Below are positions 39,999 to 49,979 of a stretch of DNA of 64,000 nucleotides, in pieces. Below the pieces are notes generated by a model. It did not search any database, was not told the origin of the DNA, and saw only the letters and a list, made by a program, of their open reading frames with translations. The DNA is from Vreelandella profundi (GTDB lineage Bacteria; Pseudomonadota; Gammaproteobacteria; Pseudomonadales; Halomonadaceae): positions 1,798,001 to 1,862,000 of the forward strand of contig NZ_CP077941.1 of assembly GCF_019722725.1 (NCBI RefSeq), given 5' to 3'. Position numbers and translations under genes: made by a program. Position 1 is the first letter of the stretch. The number at the start of each line of letters is the position of its first letter.

Positions 39999-40976
39999 TT
40001 ACTGAGACATCACAACGATACTCACCATATACCCGGTGTAAGCAACAAATAGCGCTAGTAAGATACCGCCTTCTAAACGATTAATTCGACGCGGACGCCC
40101 ACGCCAAGAAAATGCAAATAGGATCATAAGCAGCGTCATACACGTCATAACGCTCCAATCGCGCACCAACACTTCACGCCCTGTTTCAATCGGCGCGATC
40201 AGTCCAGCAATCCCCACGACGGCCAGGCTATTAAACAGGTTAGAGCCTACGACGTTACCCAGCACCATATCGTGCTCTTTACGGCGCAAGGCACTGATAG
40301 AGGATGCAAGCTCTGGCAAAGACGTGCCGACGGCAACAACGGTCAACCCGATGATCAAGTCGCTGACGCCAAAACGCACGGCGATTTCAACCGCCCCCCA
40401 CACCAGTAACCGCGAGCTTGCCACCAATAAAACCAACCCTACCAGCGTCCACATGATGGACTTACCGCGGGACATTGGCTTACTTTCAAGGGTTTCTGCG
40501 ACCTCGGCGACTAGCGCATCGTCGGACTGCTTACGCGAAAGGATGATGCTGACCACAATGAACACAACAAGCGCTAACAGCAGGCATAGCGCCTCCCAGC
40601 GCTCCACCATGCCATCTAGCAGCATCAACCCTGTGACTAGCGTGAATAGCATCAGCAGCGGCATTTCTTTGCGAATAACGCTAGAGTGCACGGCCAGCGG
40701 CGCAATAAGCGCCACAGACCCCAGCACTAGACCAATGTTGGCAATATTTGAGCCGTAGGCATTGCCCACCGCCAAGCCCGGATTACCCTGCGTCGCGGCC
40801 AGCACCGACACCATCATTTCAGGTGCGGAGGTGCCAAAGCCTATGACCAGCATCCCTATCAGCAAAGGCGAAAGCCCTAGCCAGCGCGACGTTGCCGCAG
40901 CCCCTTCAACAAATTTCTCGGCACTCCAAACCAGCAACGCCAATCCGAACGCAACCGCTAATACTGGTAGCAACAT
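39999..40976 (-). CDS. Calcium/sodium exchanger (CaCA family, YrbG-like)
   Basis: A 325-residue inner membrane antiporter with about ten hydrophobic segments in two homologous halves. Each half carries the alpha-repeat signature: GFGTSAPEMMVSV with GNAYGSNIANIGLVLG in the first, and AVGTSLPELASS with GNVVGSNLFNSLAVVG in the second, including the acidic ion-binding residues. Length equals E. coli YrbG (325). It should export Ca2+ in exchange for Na+, which suits a salt-adapted host. It is a single gene divergent from pqiA. Confidence 0.92.
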   Translation of the reverse strand: MLLPVLAVAFGLALLVWSAEKFVEGAAATSRWLGLSPLLIGMLVIGFGTSAPEMMVSVLAATQGNPGLAVGNAYGSNIANIGLVLGSVALIAPLAVHSSVIRKEMPLLMLFTLVTGLMLLDGMVERWEALCLLLALVVFIVVSIILSRKQSDDALVAEVAETLESKPMSRGKSIMWTLVGLVLLVASSRLLVWGAVEIAVRFGVSDLIIGLTVVAVGTSLPELASSISALRRKEHDMVLGNVVGSNLFNSLAVVGIAGLIAPIETGREVLVRDWSVMTCMTLLMILFAFSWRGRPRRINRLEGGILLALFVAYTGYMVSIVVMSQ

Positions 40977-41011
40977 TTCATTTCCTTATGGGCATAATGA
41001 CAGGCACCATT

Positions 41012-41176
41012 TTCAGGTGCTGTTTTCAAGTTCAGTTTCAGGCGCTATCTTCAGGCAATATGACTAAGTTTTCTATCAAAGCATCGTTCTGTAGAAGCAT
41101 CGTTCTATAAAAGCACTACTATAAAGTGCTATGACAAAGTGCTATTTCCTAGCATCATGTTCAAATGCTATTTCAT
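41012..41176. repeat. Degenerate short tandem repeats in the exchanger-pqiA gap
   Basis: Two neighbouring clusters of imperfect units. The first (41012-41062) has four units of 12-13 bases around TTCAGGYGCTATT. The second (41079-41176) begins with two 16-base copies of AAGCATCGTTCTRTAR and continues with units of 13-14 bases around AGTGCTATTTCAT. No protein or RNA gene is evident. The 490-base gap between the two divergent genes otherwise holds the inverted repeat at 41351-41381. Confidence 0.6.
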
Positions 41177-41350
41177 GAGCTTTACGCTTAGATACGAAGA
41201 CCTAGACAGACATTGTATAAAACTGGAATGCATACTGGAATGCATTAGGCAGTGCGCATCCACTGTTTACGGCGCCAATGACCCATCGAGAAGCGATCGA
41301 CACCCTCGCCGACGCTCTGGCCAAAGGCTTTTCTTTGCGCTTTTTAGACG

Positions 41351-41391
41351 ATATTTTAGCCCCGCGACATTGCTAAAATATGTGTTTGACA
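41351..41391. promoter_or_regulatory. Inverted repeat and -35 element upstream of pqiA
   Basis: A perfect 10-bp inverted repeat, ATATTTTAGC (41351-41360) and GCTAAAATAT (41372-41381), has an 11-base centre. Five bases later comes a consensus -35, TTGACA (41386-41391), but the -10 region 17-18 bases on (CTAGTA) is weak. The layout suggests a regulator or activator site in front of pqiABC. Confidence 0.55.
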
Positions 41392-41467
41392 GCTTAATGC
41401 GCCACATCCTAGTAGCTTTGCTACAAATACGCACTGAGAGTTTTGGCTTTTGCCCTCACAACGTTTC

Positions 41468-42823
41468 ATGAAACGCCCCTCGTTACCGGTTAACACTCCT
41501 CTTGTTGACCTTTCGCCGCCTGAGATTAGAACTCAGCGCCGGCGCCTGCGCGCCTGCCATGAGTGCGATTGGGTATCGGCGCTGCCGCCGCTAAGTTCAG
41601 GTGAAAAAGCCACCTGCCCACGCTGTTCACACGTGCTTGTCAAACGCCATCGCTACCCAGCGCAGCGTAGTATGGCCCTAGCCGTAGCAGCACTCACCGC
41701 TCTGATCCTGGCGGTGTCATTCCCCTTTATTAGTTTTAGCGTAAGTGGCGTTAGCAACCGCATTGAGCTATCGCAAACTGCCACTACGCTTATTAGCTTT
41801 CATCAACCCGTGGTCGCTATTGCCGTCATCATGACCATTGTCGTGCTGCCTGCCGTTTATCTACTGGGGGTGCTGTGGCTTCAGTTTGGTCTATTGCGTG
41901 ATCAGCCCTTGCCCTTTAGCCGTGACATTGCACGCTCGCTATCGCATTTAACGCCCTGGATGATGGCCGATGTATTTATTATTGGCGCCCTGGTAAGCCT
42001 GATAAAAATAGCCGGCTTAGCCGATGTTTCTCTGGGCATTTCGTTTTGGGCATTTTGCGCATTTGCACTGCTGTTACTGATGACCACGCAATCCATTGAT
42101 GCCGACTGGATGTGGTTTTCTCTAGAGGGCGAGCCTCTCTCTCCAGAAGGTACGCAAACAGGCATACCGGCCGCTGGCCAAGGATTAACCGGCTGCCCAA
42201 CGTGTGGGCTTATCAACAGACTTTCTGGGCGTGGCCGAGGGCACTGTGCTCGTTGCCATGAAAAGCTGCACCAGCGCCTGCCGAATAGCTTGCAGCGCAC
42301 ATGGGCTCTGCTTGGCGCCTCAGCCATTATGTATATTCCCGCCAATATCTATCCCATAATGACGACCACGAGCATAGGCAACTCAACGCCTTCGACTATT
42401 ATTGGCGGGGTCGTCCAGCTTATTCAAATGGGCTCATGGCCTATCGCTATGGTGATCTTCATTGCCAGCGTGATCGTTCCCCTAGGCAAGCTGGGCGCGT
42501 TAACGTGGCTTTGTCTCGTCGTTAGACGCAGCAGTGCGCTGAATGCCCAAAGCCGTACTCGGCTTTATCGGTTAACAGAATTTATTGGCCGATGGTCGAT
42601 GGTCGACGTTTTTGTTGTGGCTATTTTAGTTGCTTTAATCCGCGCAGGATCTTTAATGTCGATTGCACCGGGCCCCGCGTCACTGGCTTTTGGCTCGGTA
42701 GTCGTACTAACCATGTTGGCCGCCATGACATTTGATCCTCGCTTAATTTGGGATACACCTCTCCCAGCTCGCCGCTCTCTTTTACGCCGTAAAACGGCCA
42801 CCAAGGAACCTGTTGATGGCTAA
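41468..42823 (+). CDS. pqiA: Intermembrane lipid transport protein PqiA
   Basis: A 451-residue inner membrane protein with two similar halves, each starting with a cysteine-rich zinc-ribbon-like motif (RACHECDWVS with CPRCSH, and CPTCGLINR with CARCHEK) followed by four hydrophobic segments. This is the PqiA family, whose operon encodes an MCE tunnel carrying lipids between membranes and is linked to paraquat and solvent stress. The ATG at 41468 is used; a TTG six codons earlier is possible and neither has a good ribosome site. It overlaps pqiB by eight bases. Confidence 0.9.
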   Translation: MKRPSLPVNTPLVDLSPPEIRTQRRRLRACHECDWVSALPPLSSGEKATCPRCSHVLVKRHRYPAQRSMALAVAALTALILAVSFPFISFSVSGVSNRIELSQTATTLISFHQPVVAIAVIMTIVVLPAVYLLGVLWLQFGLLRDQPLPFSRDIARSLSHLTPWMMADVFIIGALVSLIKIAGLADVSLGISFWAFCAFALLLLMTTQSIDADWMWFSLEGEPLSPEGTQTGIPAAGQGLTGCPTCGLINRLSGRGRGHCARCHEKLHQRLPNSLQRTWALLGASAIMYIPANIYPIMTTTSIGNSTPSTIIGGVVQLIQMGSWPIAMVIFIASVIVPLGKLGALTWLCLVVRRSSALNAQSRTRLYRLTEFIGRWSMVDVFVVAILVALIRAGSLMSIAPGPASLAFGSVVVLTMLAAMTFDPRLIWDTPLPARRSLLRRKTATKEPVDG

Positions 42824-44513
42824 TGAAACACCGACAAATACCGATCAAAAAAGCACCGATCCAAGCGACGGCACGGATTTAAACAAGGCGAAGACATCGC
42901 GACAAACGCGCCTGTCACCCATTTGGGTGGTGCCCATTGTCGCTATCGCTATTGGCCTGTGGCTGGTTTACGACAACTATTCCAGCCGTGGCACCCTGGT
43001 AACGCTGACCATGAACAGCGCCGAGGGCATTGAAGCAGGCAATACACTGATTCGCAGCCGCAATGTTGAAATTGGGCGCGTGCAGAGCGTGAGGCTATCC
43101 GACGACCTTTCTCATGCGGTGATGACGGCACGCATTCAGCCTGAAGTTGAGGAAATGCTACGCCAAGATAGCCGCTTCTGGGTGGTCAAGCCGCGTATTG
43201 GCCGTGAAGGCATCAGCGGCCTAGGCACCGTACTGTCAGGCGCCTACATTCAGCTTGAGCCCGGCACCGATGAAGCGCCGCGCCGCGAATTTCCGGTGAG
43301 TGAGACTCCTCCCGTAGCACCTGCCGGTCAAGCGGGGCTGCGCCTTAGCCTCAGTAGCCAACTAGGCAATTCGCTGAGAGTAGGCGACCCTGTTTCTTAT
43401 CAGGGCTATACCGTCGGCCGTATTGAGGAAAATAGTTTTGAACCCGAATCACGCACGATGCAGCACAAGGTGTTCATCGAGGAGCCCTATACGCAGCTAG
43501 TCACTGACAGCACGCGCTTTTGGAAGACAAGCGGCGTGGATTTTCGCTTAGGCTCCGATGGCGTGCGCATTAACGTTGAGTCAATTGAAGCGCTACTTGG
43601 CGGGGGCGTGACCTTTGGCGTCCCCGAAGACCTTCCTATGGGGCAGCCGGTTGAAGCCGATGCACACTTCATTTTGTATGCCGACGAAGACACCGCACGA
43701 GAAGGCACGTTTAATCGCTACCTAGAGTATGTGCTGCTGGCAGACGAAACCGTGCGCGGCCTTTCAAAGGGAGCGCCGGTAGAGTTTCGCGGTGTCCGCA
43801 TGGGTACCGTCGCAGCCGTACCTTGGAACTTTACAGCCTCTCAGCCAGATTCGCGGGCCCGCTTCGCGATTCCCGTGCTGATAAGAATTGAGCCTCAGCG
43901 TCTGGGCATTGAGAATAACGATATTGATTTGGAAGAATGGGCAGGACGCTTTGATCGCATGTTTGCGCTCGGCCTGCGCGCATCGCTAAAAAGCGGCAGC
44001 CTCCTGACTGGCGCGCTTTTTGTCGACTTAAACTTTCAGCGCGATCTTAACGAAAGCTATGTGAGCGAAGAATTTTCTGGCCGAAAAGTATTCCCAACGG
44101 TGGCTGGCGGCTTTGCACAAATACAGGCGCAGGTGACCGATTTACTCGATAAGCTAAACGCGCTGGAAGTAGAACCGCTGCTGACCGGCTTGGAGCGTAA
44201 TCTGCAGGCTTCTGAAAGCGTTCTCAACGAAGTTCGTGAGACTAGCGCTTCTATTAATCAGCTGCTTAACGACCCTGAAACGCAAGCCGTAGGTGGCAAC
44301 CTTAACGCCACTCTTGAAGAGCTTCGCAGCACGCTGCAAGGGCTATCCCCTTCTTCACCCGCTTATCAAGACCTTACCACAGCCATTGAGCGACTAGACC
44401 GCTTGATGCGCGACTTACAGCCGTTGGCACGCACGCTGAGCGATAACCCAAGGGCGCTTCTGTTTGATAATTTAGATACCCAAGACCCCATTCCACGCGC
44501 ACCACGCGACTAA
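42816..44513 (+). CDS. pqiB: Intermembrane lipid transport protein PqiB (MCE)
   Basis: A 565-residue periplasmic protein anchored by one N-terminal helix (about residues 37-55, PIWVVPIVAIAIGLWLV). Three MCE/MlaD domains follow (beginning near TLVTLTMNSAEGIEAG, LRLSLSSQLGNSLRVG and ADAHFILYADED), then a long helical coiled-coil tail that builds the tube to the outer membrane. Length matches E. coli PqiB (546). The ATG has AAGGAA seven bases upstream and overlaps pqiA. It works with PqiA and PqiC. Confidence 0.94.
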   Translation: MANETPTNTDQKSTDPSDGTDLNKAKTSRQTRLSPIWVVPIVAIAIGLWLVYDNYSSRGTLVTLTMNSAEGIEAGNTLIRSRNVEIGRVQSVRLSDDLSHAVMTARIQPEVEEMLRQDSRFWVVKPRIGREGISGLGTVLSGAYIQLEPGTDEAPRREFPVSETPPVAPAGQAGLRLSLSSQLGNSLRVGDPVSYQGYTVGRIEENSFEPESRTMQHKVFIEEPYTQLVTDSTRFWKTSGVDFRLGSDGVRINVESIEALLGGGVTFGVPEDLPMGQPVEADAHFILYADEDTAREGTFNRYLEYVLLADETVRGLSKGAPVEFRGVRMGTVAAVPWNFTASQPDSRARFAIPVLIRIEPQRLGIENNDIDLEEWAGRFDRMFALGLRASLKSGSLLTGALFVDLNFQRDLNESYVSEEFSGRKVFPTVAGGFAQIQAQVTDLLDKLNALEVEPLLTGLERNLQASESVLNEVRETSASINQLLNDPETQAVGGNLNATLEELRSTLQGLSPSSPAYQDLTTAIERLDRLMRDLQPLARTLSDNPRALLFDNLDTQDPIPRAPRD

Positions 44514-44523
44514 GGAGCCAAAT

Positions 44524-45129
44524 ATGTTGATAGGGACAAGTAGGTTGACGTGGCTGAGGTGTCTGCCAGCACTGCTGATTTGCCTTTTGGTGTCAGCGTG
44601 CGCCAGTAGCGTTCCGCCACCGGCCCGCTATATGCTGCCGAGCGATCAAGCGGTTATTGCATCAGGCCAGCCCAGCAATACACTGCGGCTGAGCGCTCCA
44701 CGACTCGCCCACTACCTAGATGTCGACGGCATCGTCATGCAGCTGGACGATATTACGCTGAACGCCGCGCGTGAGCATCAGTGGGCTGAGGGCCTGGGTA
44801 GGCAACTTGAGCGCGGGCTACGCGCTCGCTTAACGCAAGCACTGCCGACGGTCAGGGTCGTCCGTGCAGAAGGCTCACAGTCAGACGCCCTCACGCTACG
44901 CCTAGATATTGAACAGTTCCAAGGCCGCTTCGATGGTTTTGCCGTGACGAGTGGCCAGTGGCAGCTGCTTAATAGCCAGGGCGAGCTGCTGGTAATGGAA
45001 AACTTCTATGCACAAACAAAGCTTGAGGAAGACGGCTACCCTGCACTGGTCCGCGCCCTCGGCAATAGCTGGGATCAAGCCGCTGAGCTTATCGCCCAAG
45101 AGATACGCCAGGGCGGTTACGTCGACTGA
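44524..45129 (+). CDS. pqiC: PqiC-type outer membrane lipoprotein (ABC transport auxiliary)
   Basis: A 201-residue lipoprotein with a signal peptide and lipobox VSAC near residue 26. The mature part belongs to the PqiC/YmbA family: LRLSAPRLAHYLDVDGIVMQ, the HQWAEGLGRQLERGLRARL helix and a C-terminal NSWDQAAELIAQEI helix. AAGGAG precedes the ATG by six bases. It follows pqiB by ten bases and completes the pqiABC operon. It is thought to dock the PqiB tube at the outer membrane. Confidence 0.92.
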   Translation: MLIGTSRLTWLRCLPALLICLLVSACASSVPPPARYMLPSDQAVIASGQPSNTLRLSAPRLAHYLDVDGIVMQLDDITLNAAREHQWAEGLGRQLERGLRARLTQALPTVRVVRAEGSQSDALTLRLDIEQFQGRFDGFAVTSGQWQLLNSQGELLVMENFYAQTKLEEDGYPALVRALGNSWDQAAELIAQEIRQGGYVD

Positions 45130-45155
45130 GCTGTGACATTAGGTCCTCGCTGATA

Positions 45156-45186
45156 CTAGGCAGCTAAACAAGCTGCCTAGTTATAA
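45156..45186 (+). terminator. Terminator of pqiABC
   Basis: A perfect 10-bp stem (45156-45165 with 45171-45180, loop AAACA) is followed by TTATAA. It lies 26 bases past the pqiC stop. The T-tract is short, so efficiency is uncertain. Confidence 0.65.
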
Positions 45187-45448
45187 CCGTGTTACACTGC
45201 CCGGCTTATTACCGACACGTAAGTTTTCTGATGTGTCCGTGCACATCAATCCGCAGCGCTTCTCAGCGTTGTCGCTTTCATGTCACCTGTCACGGTCACA
45301 CACGGCTAACCAACGACCATCGCTGCCCAGTGAATTATCTGACACACTTTGCTGCCGCGCTGGTGAATCAACCTCGCTTTTTGAACATTACATCTAGTGG
45401 CACACACTACTTACCAGTACTGACTCACTAGGTGGCTGCGGAGAACGC
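45187..45448 (+). other. Leader region upstream of rhlE
   Basis: About 260 bases with no convincing gene; an 80-codon reading through it lacks a ribosome site. It must contain the rhlE promoter. A long untranslated leader would fit a cold-inducible helicase, but I could not define a promoter or a fold. Confidence 0.35.
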
Positions 45449-46708
45449 ATGAGCTTTTCTGATCTTGGCCTGCACGCCGATTTATTACGCGCTGTCACAG
45501 CGCAAGGTTACACCGAACCTACTCCGATTCAACGACAGGCTATCCCTGTCGTACTAGAAGGTCGTGATATGTTAGCCAGCGCCCAAACGGGCACTGGTAA
45601 AACAGCTGGTTTTACACTCCCCATGCTGCAACGTCTTAACGGCGGCAAACGTCCGGCAAAACGTCAGGTGCGTGCGCTAGTGCTGACGCCGACACGCGAG
45701 CTTGCCGCTCAGGTTGGTGAAAGTGTTTCCACCTATGGTCAGCATCTCGCGCTGCGCTCGCACATCATTTTTGGTGGCGTTGGCCAACAGCCTCAAATCG
45801 ACGCGCTTAAAGCCGGTTTGGATGTGCTCGTTGCAACGCCTGGCCGCTTGCTCGACTTACACCAGCAGGGGCACGTTGACCTGTCCGCGGTTGAAATTTT
45901 AGTGCTTGATGAAGCCGACCGCATGCTTGACATGGGCTTTATTCACGACATTAAGCGCCTGCTACGCCTAGTGCCTAAAAAGCGTCAAAATTTACTCTTC
46001 TCGGCGACATTCTCTAACGAGATCCAAACCCTTGCTCAGCAGCTTCTGGATAACCCTGCGCTGATTGAAGTGGCGCCCCGCAATACGACTGCCGAAAAAA
46101 TTGAGCAAGCTATCTATCGCGTCGATCGTGAGAAAAAACGCGAGCTGCTAGCCCACTTAATTCAGCAGAATGGCTGGTTTCAAGTGCTCGTTTTCACACG
46201 TACCAAGCATGGCGCTAACCGCCTAGCCGAGCAGCTCTCTAAACAAGATATTCCCGCTATGGCTATCCATGGCAATAAAAGCCAAGGCGCTCGTACTCGC
46301 GCATTAACGGCATTTAAGAGCGGCGATCTGCAGGTATTGGTAGCAACCGATATCGCTGCGCGCGGCCTGGATATTAACGAACTGCCTCACGTGGTCAATT
46401 TTGACCTACCCAACGTTGCCGAAGATTACGTCCATCGCATTGGCCGTACGGGTCGCGCTGGCAGCAATGGCGAAGCCGTTTCGCTGGTGTGTGTTGATGA
46501 AGACGCGCTACTGGGCAGTATCGAGCGTCTGATCAAACAGACGTTGCCAAAGCACATTGAACCGGGGTTTGAGCCTGACCCTAGCATCAAGGCCGAGCCG
46601 ATCGAAAACGGCCGCCGTAATCAGCGCCAGCCGCGAGCTAAACGTAAACCCGAGGGCCAAAGTGCCAATGCCGGTGGTGGTGAACGCAAACGGCGCGCTC
46701 GGCGTTAA
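45449..46708 (+). CDS. rhlE: DEAD-box RNA helicase RhlE
   Basis: A 419-residue RNA helicase. Motifs in order: Q-motif ([13 protein letters not shown]), Walker [33 protein letters not shown] box [18 protein letters not shown], and [11 protein letters not shown] basic, low-complexity tail (about residues 385-419) ends RKRRARR and should bind RNA. RhlE acts in rRNA maturation and cold growth. GGAG lies 7 bases before the ATG. It stands alone, followed by a palindrome at 46720-46752. Confidence 0.94.
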   Translation: MSFSDLGLHADLLRAVTAQGYTEPTPIQRQAIPVVLEGRDMLASAQTGTGKTAGFTLPMLQRLNGGKRPAKRQVRALVLTPTRELAAQVGESVSTYGQHLALRSHIIFGGVGQQPQIDALKAGLDVLVATPGRLLDLHQQGHVDLSAVEILVLDEADRMLDMGFIHDIKRLLRLVPKKRQNLLFSATFSNEIQTLAQQLLDNPALIEVAPRNTTAEKIEQAIYRVDREKKRELLAHLIQQNGWFQVLVFTRTKHGANRLAEQLSKQDIPAMAIHGNKSQGARTRALTAFKSGDLQVLVATDIAARGLDINELPHVVNFDLPNVAEDYVHRIGRTGRAGSNGEAVSLVCVDEDALLGSIERLIKQTLPKHIEPGFEPDPSIKAEPIENGRRNQRQPRAKRKPEGQSANAGGGERKRRARR

Positions 46709-46719
46709 TTGATACTGTC

Positions 46720-46752
46720 GGAATATGCAGAGGATAACCCTTTGCATATTCC
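46720..46752. other. Inverted repeat between rhlE and the next gene
   Basis: A perfect 10-bp inverted repeat, GGAATATGCA and TGCATATTCC, around a 13-base centre lies 11 bases past the rhlE stop and 61 bases before the next start. It lacks a T-tail and is AT-rich, so an operator is as likely as a terminator. Confidence 0.5.
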
Positions 46753-46813
46753 AAACTGCTGTTTTAGCATCTATTTCCAGCCTTTTGGCGTGAACAATTT
46801 TCATGGAGTGATT

Positions 46814-47317
46814 ATGGCGTCATCCCACCTTATGGCCGACTACCGCCAATGGCTGACGTTTCAACGTCAAGAACAGCTCAGCCGCGAACATCAAGGCATT
46901 GTGCAACGTCTCGAAGACGCACGAGCCTCAGCTAAACAAGTGATGCAGGCCTATCGCAGCATGGCTGAAAAGGCCTCCGTTGAAGGTGCCTGCTACCGCA
47001 CGCTGTTTTTACGCCAGCGTGACGATAATCATGCCCTGCCTTGCGAGGGCTGGCTGTTTGTGCGGCGTGTACTAAGCGAAGGCAACAGCACTCGCGTTCG
47101 GGTCACCCTACTGGAAACCTTCACCCTTGAAGATGGCATTATGGCGCCCGGTGATAAGCCCGCACGCAAGCTGACCTTAGAAATATTTGATCAGCTGCAC
47201 ATTGATAAAGGCATGAGTACTAGCGTTAGAGTGGACAGCCTGGACACCACACAGGACTACCACTTTATTACGCTACTTGATGCGGTTCGCGGAGACCTGC
47301 GTCCCCACCTTAAGTAG
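46814..47317 (+). CDS. Conserved-looking protein of unknown function
   Basis: A 167-residue soluble protein that I do not recognise. The first third is charged and helical (RQEQLSREHQGIVQRLEDAR), probably a coiled coil. The rest looks like a beta-rich domain (FVRRVLSEGNSTRVRVTLLETFTLEDG). No signal peptide, membrane segment or catalytic motif is seen. The ATG at 46814 has GGAG seven bases upstream; in-frame codons before it run through the palindrome and are unlikely. The transporter gene begins 7 bases after its stop, so they may form an operon. Confidence 0.7.
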   Translation: MASSHLMADYRQWLTFQRQEQLSREHQGIVQRLEDARASAKQVMQAYRSMAEKASVEGACYRTLFLRQRDDNHALPCEGWLFVRRVLSEGNSTRVRVTLLETFTLEDGIMAPGDKPARKLTLEIFDQLHIDKGMSTSVRVDSLDTTQDYHFITLLDAVRGDLRPHLK

Positions 47318-47324
47318 CAGGGCC

Positions 47325-48536
47325 ATGGCTAATCGTCGTTCGATTACGTTTATTTTACTGATGGTTGCGGTGGGGCTGAATTTACGCCCCGCCATGTCTT
47401 CGGTGGCGCCTCTATTAACCCGCCTGCAAGAAAGCACAGGGCTTTCCGCCACAGCCGCAGGATTGCTGACAACCCTGCCAGTGCTCTGCCTGGGCCTTTC
47501 CGCCCCGCTTGCTCCGCTGCTAGCTAAACGCATTGGCAGCGAGCGGACGCTCAGTGCCGCTCTGCTATTACTCGCTGCAGGGCTTATTCTGCGTGGCTTG
47601 CCTATCCCCGGTGTGCTTTTTATCGGCTCGGCAATGGCTGGCAGCGCAATCGGCATTGGCGGCACGCTTCTTCCAGCGTTAGTTAAGCGAGAACTTCCTG
47701 ATAGTGCGGACCTGCTCACCGGCTTGTATACCATGGCGCTATGCCTAGGGGGAGCCTTAGGGGCCGGGCTTAGCGTACCGCTAACAAATATGCTGGGGAG
47801 TTGGCAGGCAAGCTTAATGAGTTGGTCGCTACTAGCATTTTTTGCGCTGGCGCTGTGGCATTTCCAAATGCCTAACTCTGCGCTTGCAAGCACTCAAGCT
47901 CGATCAAAAAGTGGCACGTTACGCCTGCTTAAACAGCCACTGACATGGCACGTTATGCTGTTTATGGGCTTGCAGTCCTCCATGGCCTACATTGTCTTTG
48001 GCTGGCTGCCGACGCTGCTAGTCGATCGCGGCTATAACGAGGCCGATGCGGGCTGGACAATGGCCGTTTCCATTATGTGTCAGCTTGCCTCTGCGTTGGG
48101 CGCGCCGTGGATTGCACGAATGGGCCGAGACCAGCGTCCTGCGCTGCTGCTAGTCCTGCTGTGTACCGGAATCGGCCTATGGATGCTGCTGGTTGCACCG
48201 CTGATGTGGAAATGGCCAGGCGCGGCAATATTAGGCATTGGGCAAGGCGGCAGCTTTAGCCTTGCCCTTAGCTTATTAGTGTTAAGAACCGCCAACTCGC
48301 GTCTAGCCGGGCAGCTTTCGGGCCTCGTTCAAGGCGGCGGCTACACTTTGGCGGCCTTAGGCCCTTTCGGCGTCGGAGTATTGCTGCAAGCCGGTGCCAG
48401 CACATCGACCATCGCTTGGCTGTTGATGGGACTCATCGGCGTTTGTTGCGGCTTTGCCCTGCTGGCCGGTCGCAATCAGCGTTTAGATGATCAAAGCGGC
48501 GAACTGCTCATCCAGGGCGTTGGTCGCACCGGCTGA
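47325..48536 (+). CDS. MFS transporter of the CynX/NimT family
   Basis: A 403-residue inner membrane carrier with about twelve hydrophobic segments. The family start VAVGLNLRPAMSSVAPLL is typical of the cyanate/2-nitroimidazole transporter group (CynX, YeaN). Other landmarks are MGLQSSMAYIVFGWLPTLLVDRG and GLVQGGGYTLAALGPFGVG. No cyanase gene is nearby, so cyanate is not implied; substrates in this family are mostly unproved. The ATG at 47325 lies just after the stop of the preceding gene. Length is normal (about 390-400). Confidence 0.87.
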   Translation: MANRRSITFILLMVAVGLNLRPAMSSVAPLLTRLQESTGLSATAAGLLTTLPVLCLGLSAPLAPLLAKRIGSERTLSAALLLLAAGLILRGLPIPGVLFIGSAMAGSAIGIGGTLLPALVKRELPDSADLLTGLYTMALCLGGALGAGLSVPLTNMLGSWQASLMSWSLLAFFALALWHFQMPNSALASTQARSKSGTLRLLKQPLTWHVMLFMGLQSSMAYIVFGWLPTLLVDRGYNEADAGWTMAVSIMCQLASALGAPWIARMGRDQRPALLLVLLCTGIGLWMLLVAPLMWKWPGAAILGIGQGGSFSLALSLLVLRTANSRLAGQLSGLVQGGGYTLAALGPFGVGVLLQAGASTSTIAWLLMGLIGVCCGFALLAGRNQRLDDQSGELLIQGVGRTG

Positions 48537-48570
48537 TCGCCGACTTCGTACACAGCCTCAGGAGATGACG

Positions 48571-49641
<1,071 letters not shown>

Positions 49642-49725
49642 CGCATTGGCCGTTTTGCACACTGGCTTAAGATCAGATTCACGCTATGGTGTAGAGTAAC
49701 TAACCATTTGCAGGAGCAATCGATC

Positions 49726-49965
49726 ATGGAAAAGCCGGTACACTATTTCAGCGAGCTCTTCGAGCAGCTAGGTCTTGCGTCTGATGCTGATTCCATCGAA
49801 CGCTTTATTCAGCGCAATGCGCCGCTGCCCGACACAATGCCCCTTGCCAACGCGCCCTGCTGGAATGAAGGGCAGGCAGACTTTCTACAAGAAGCGGTCG
49901 CTGAGGATGCCGACTGGGCCGAGGTCGTTGACCACTTGGACGCTTCTATGCATAAACCCCATTGA
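49726..49965 (+). CDS. DUF2789 family protein
   Basis: A 79-residue acidic protein. It matches the DUF2789 pattern known from Pseudomonas and relatives: FSELFEQLGLASDADSIERF near the start, then PLPDTMPLANAPCWN and EDADWAEVVDHLDA at the end. No function is known. CAGGAG stands eight bases before the ATG. It is probably a single gene, facing the convergent VTT gene (stop codons 14 bases apart). Confidence 0.85.
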   Translation: MEKPVHYFSELFEQLGLASDADSIERFIQRNAPLPDTMPLANAPCWNEGQADFLQEAVAEDADWAEVVDHLDASMHKPH

Positions 49966-49979
49966 TCATTCTCTAACGA

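Noticed and set aside
47325..48536. Cyanate transporter linked to a cyanide-resistance block with the CioAB-like oxidase
   Set aside because: No cyanase or cyanide-related gene is adjacent, and the oxidase lies 8 kb away; the family name alone does not justify a functional link.
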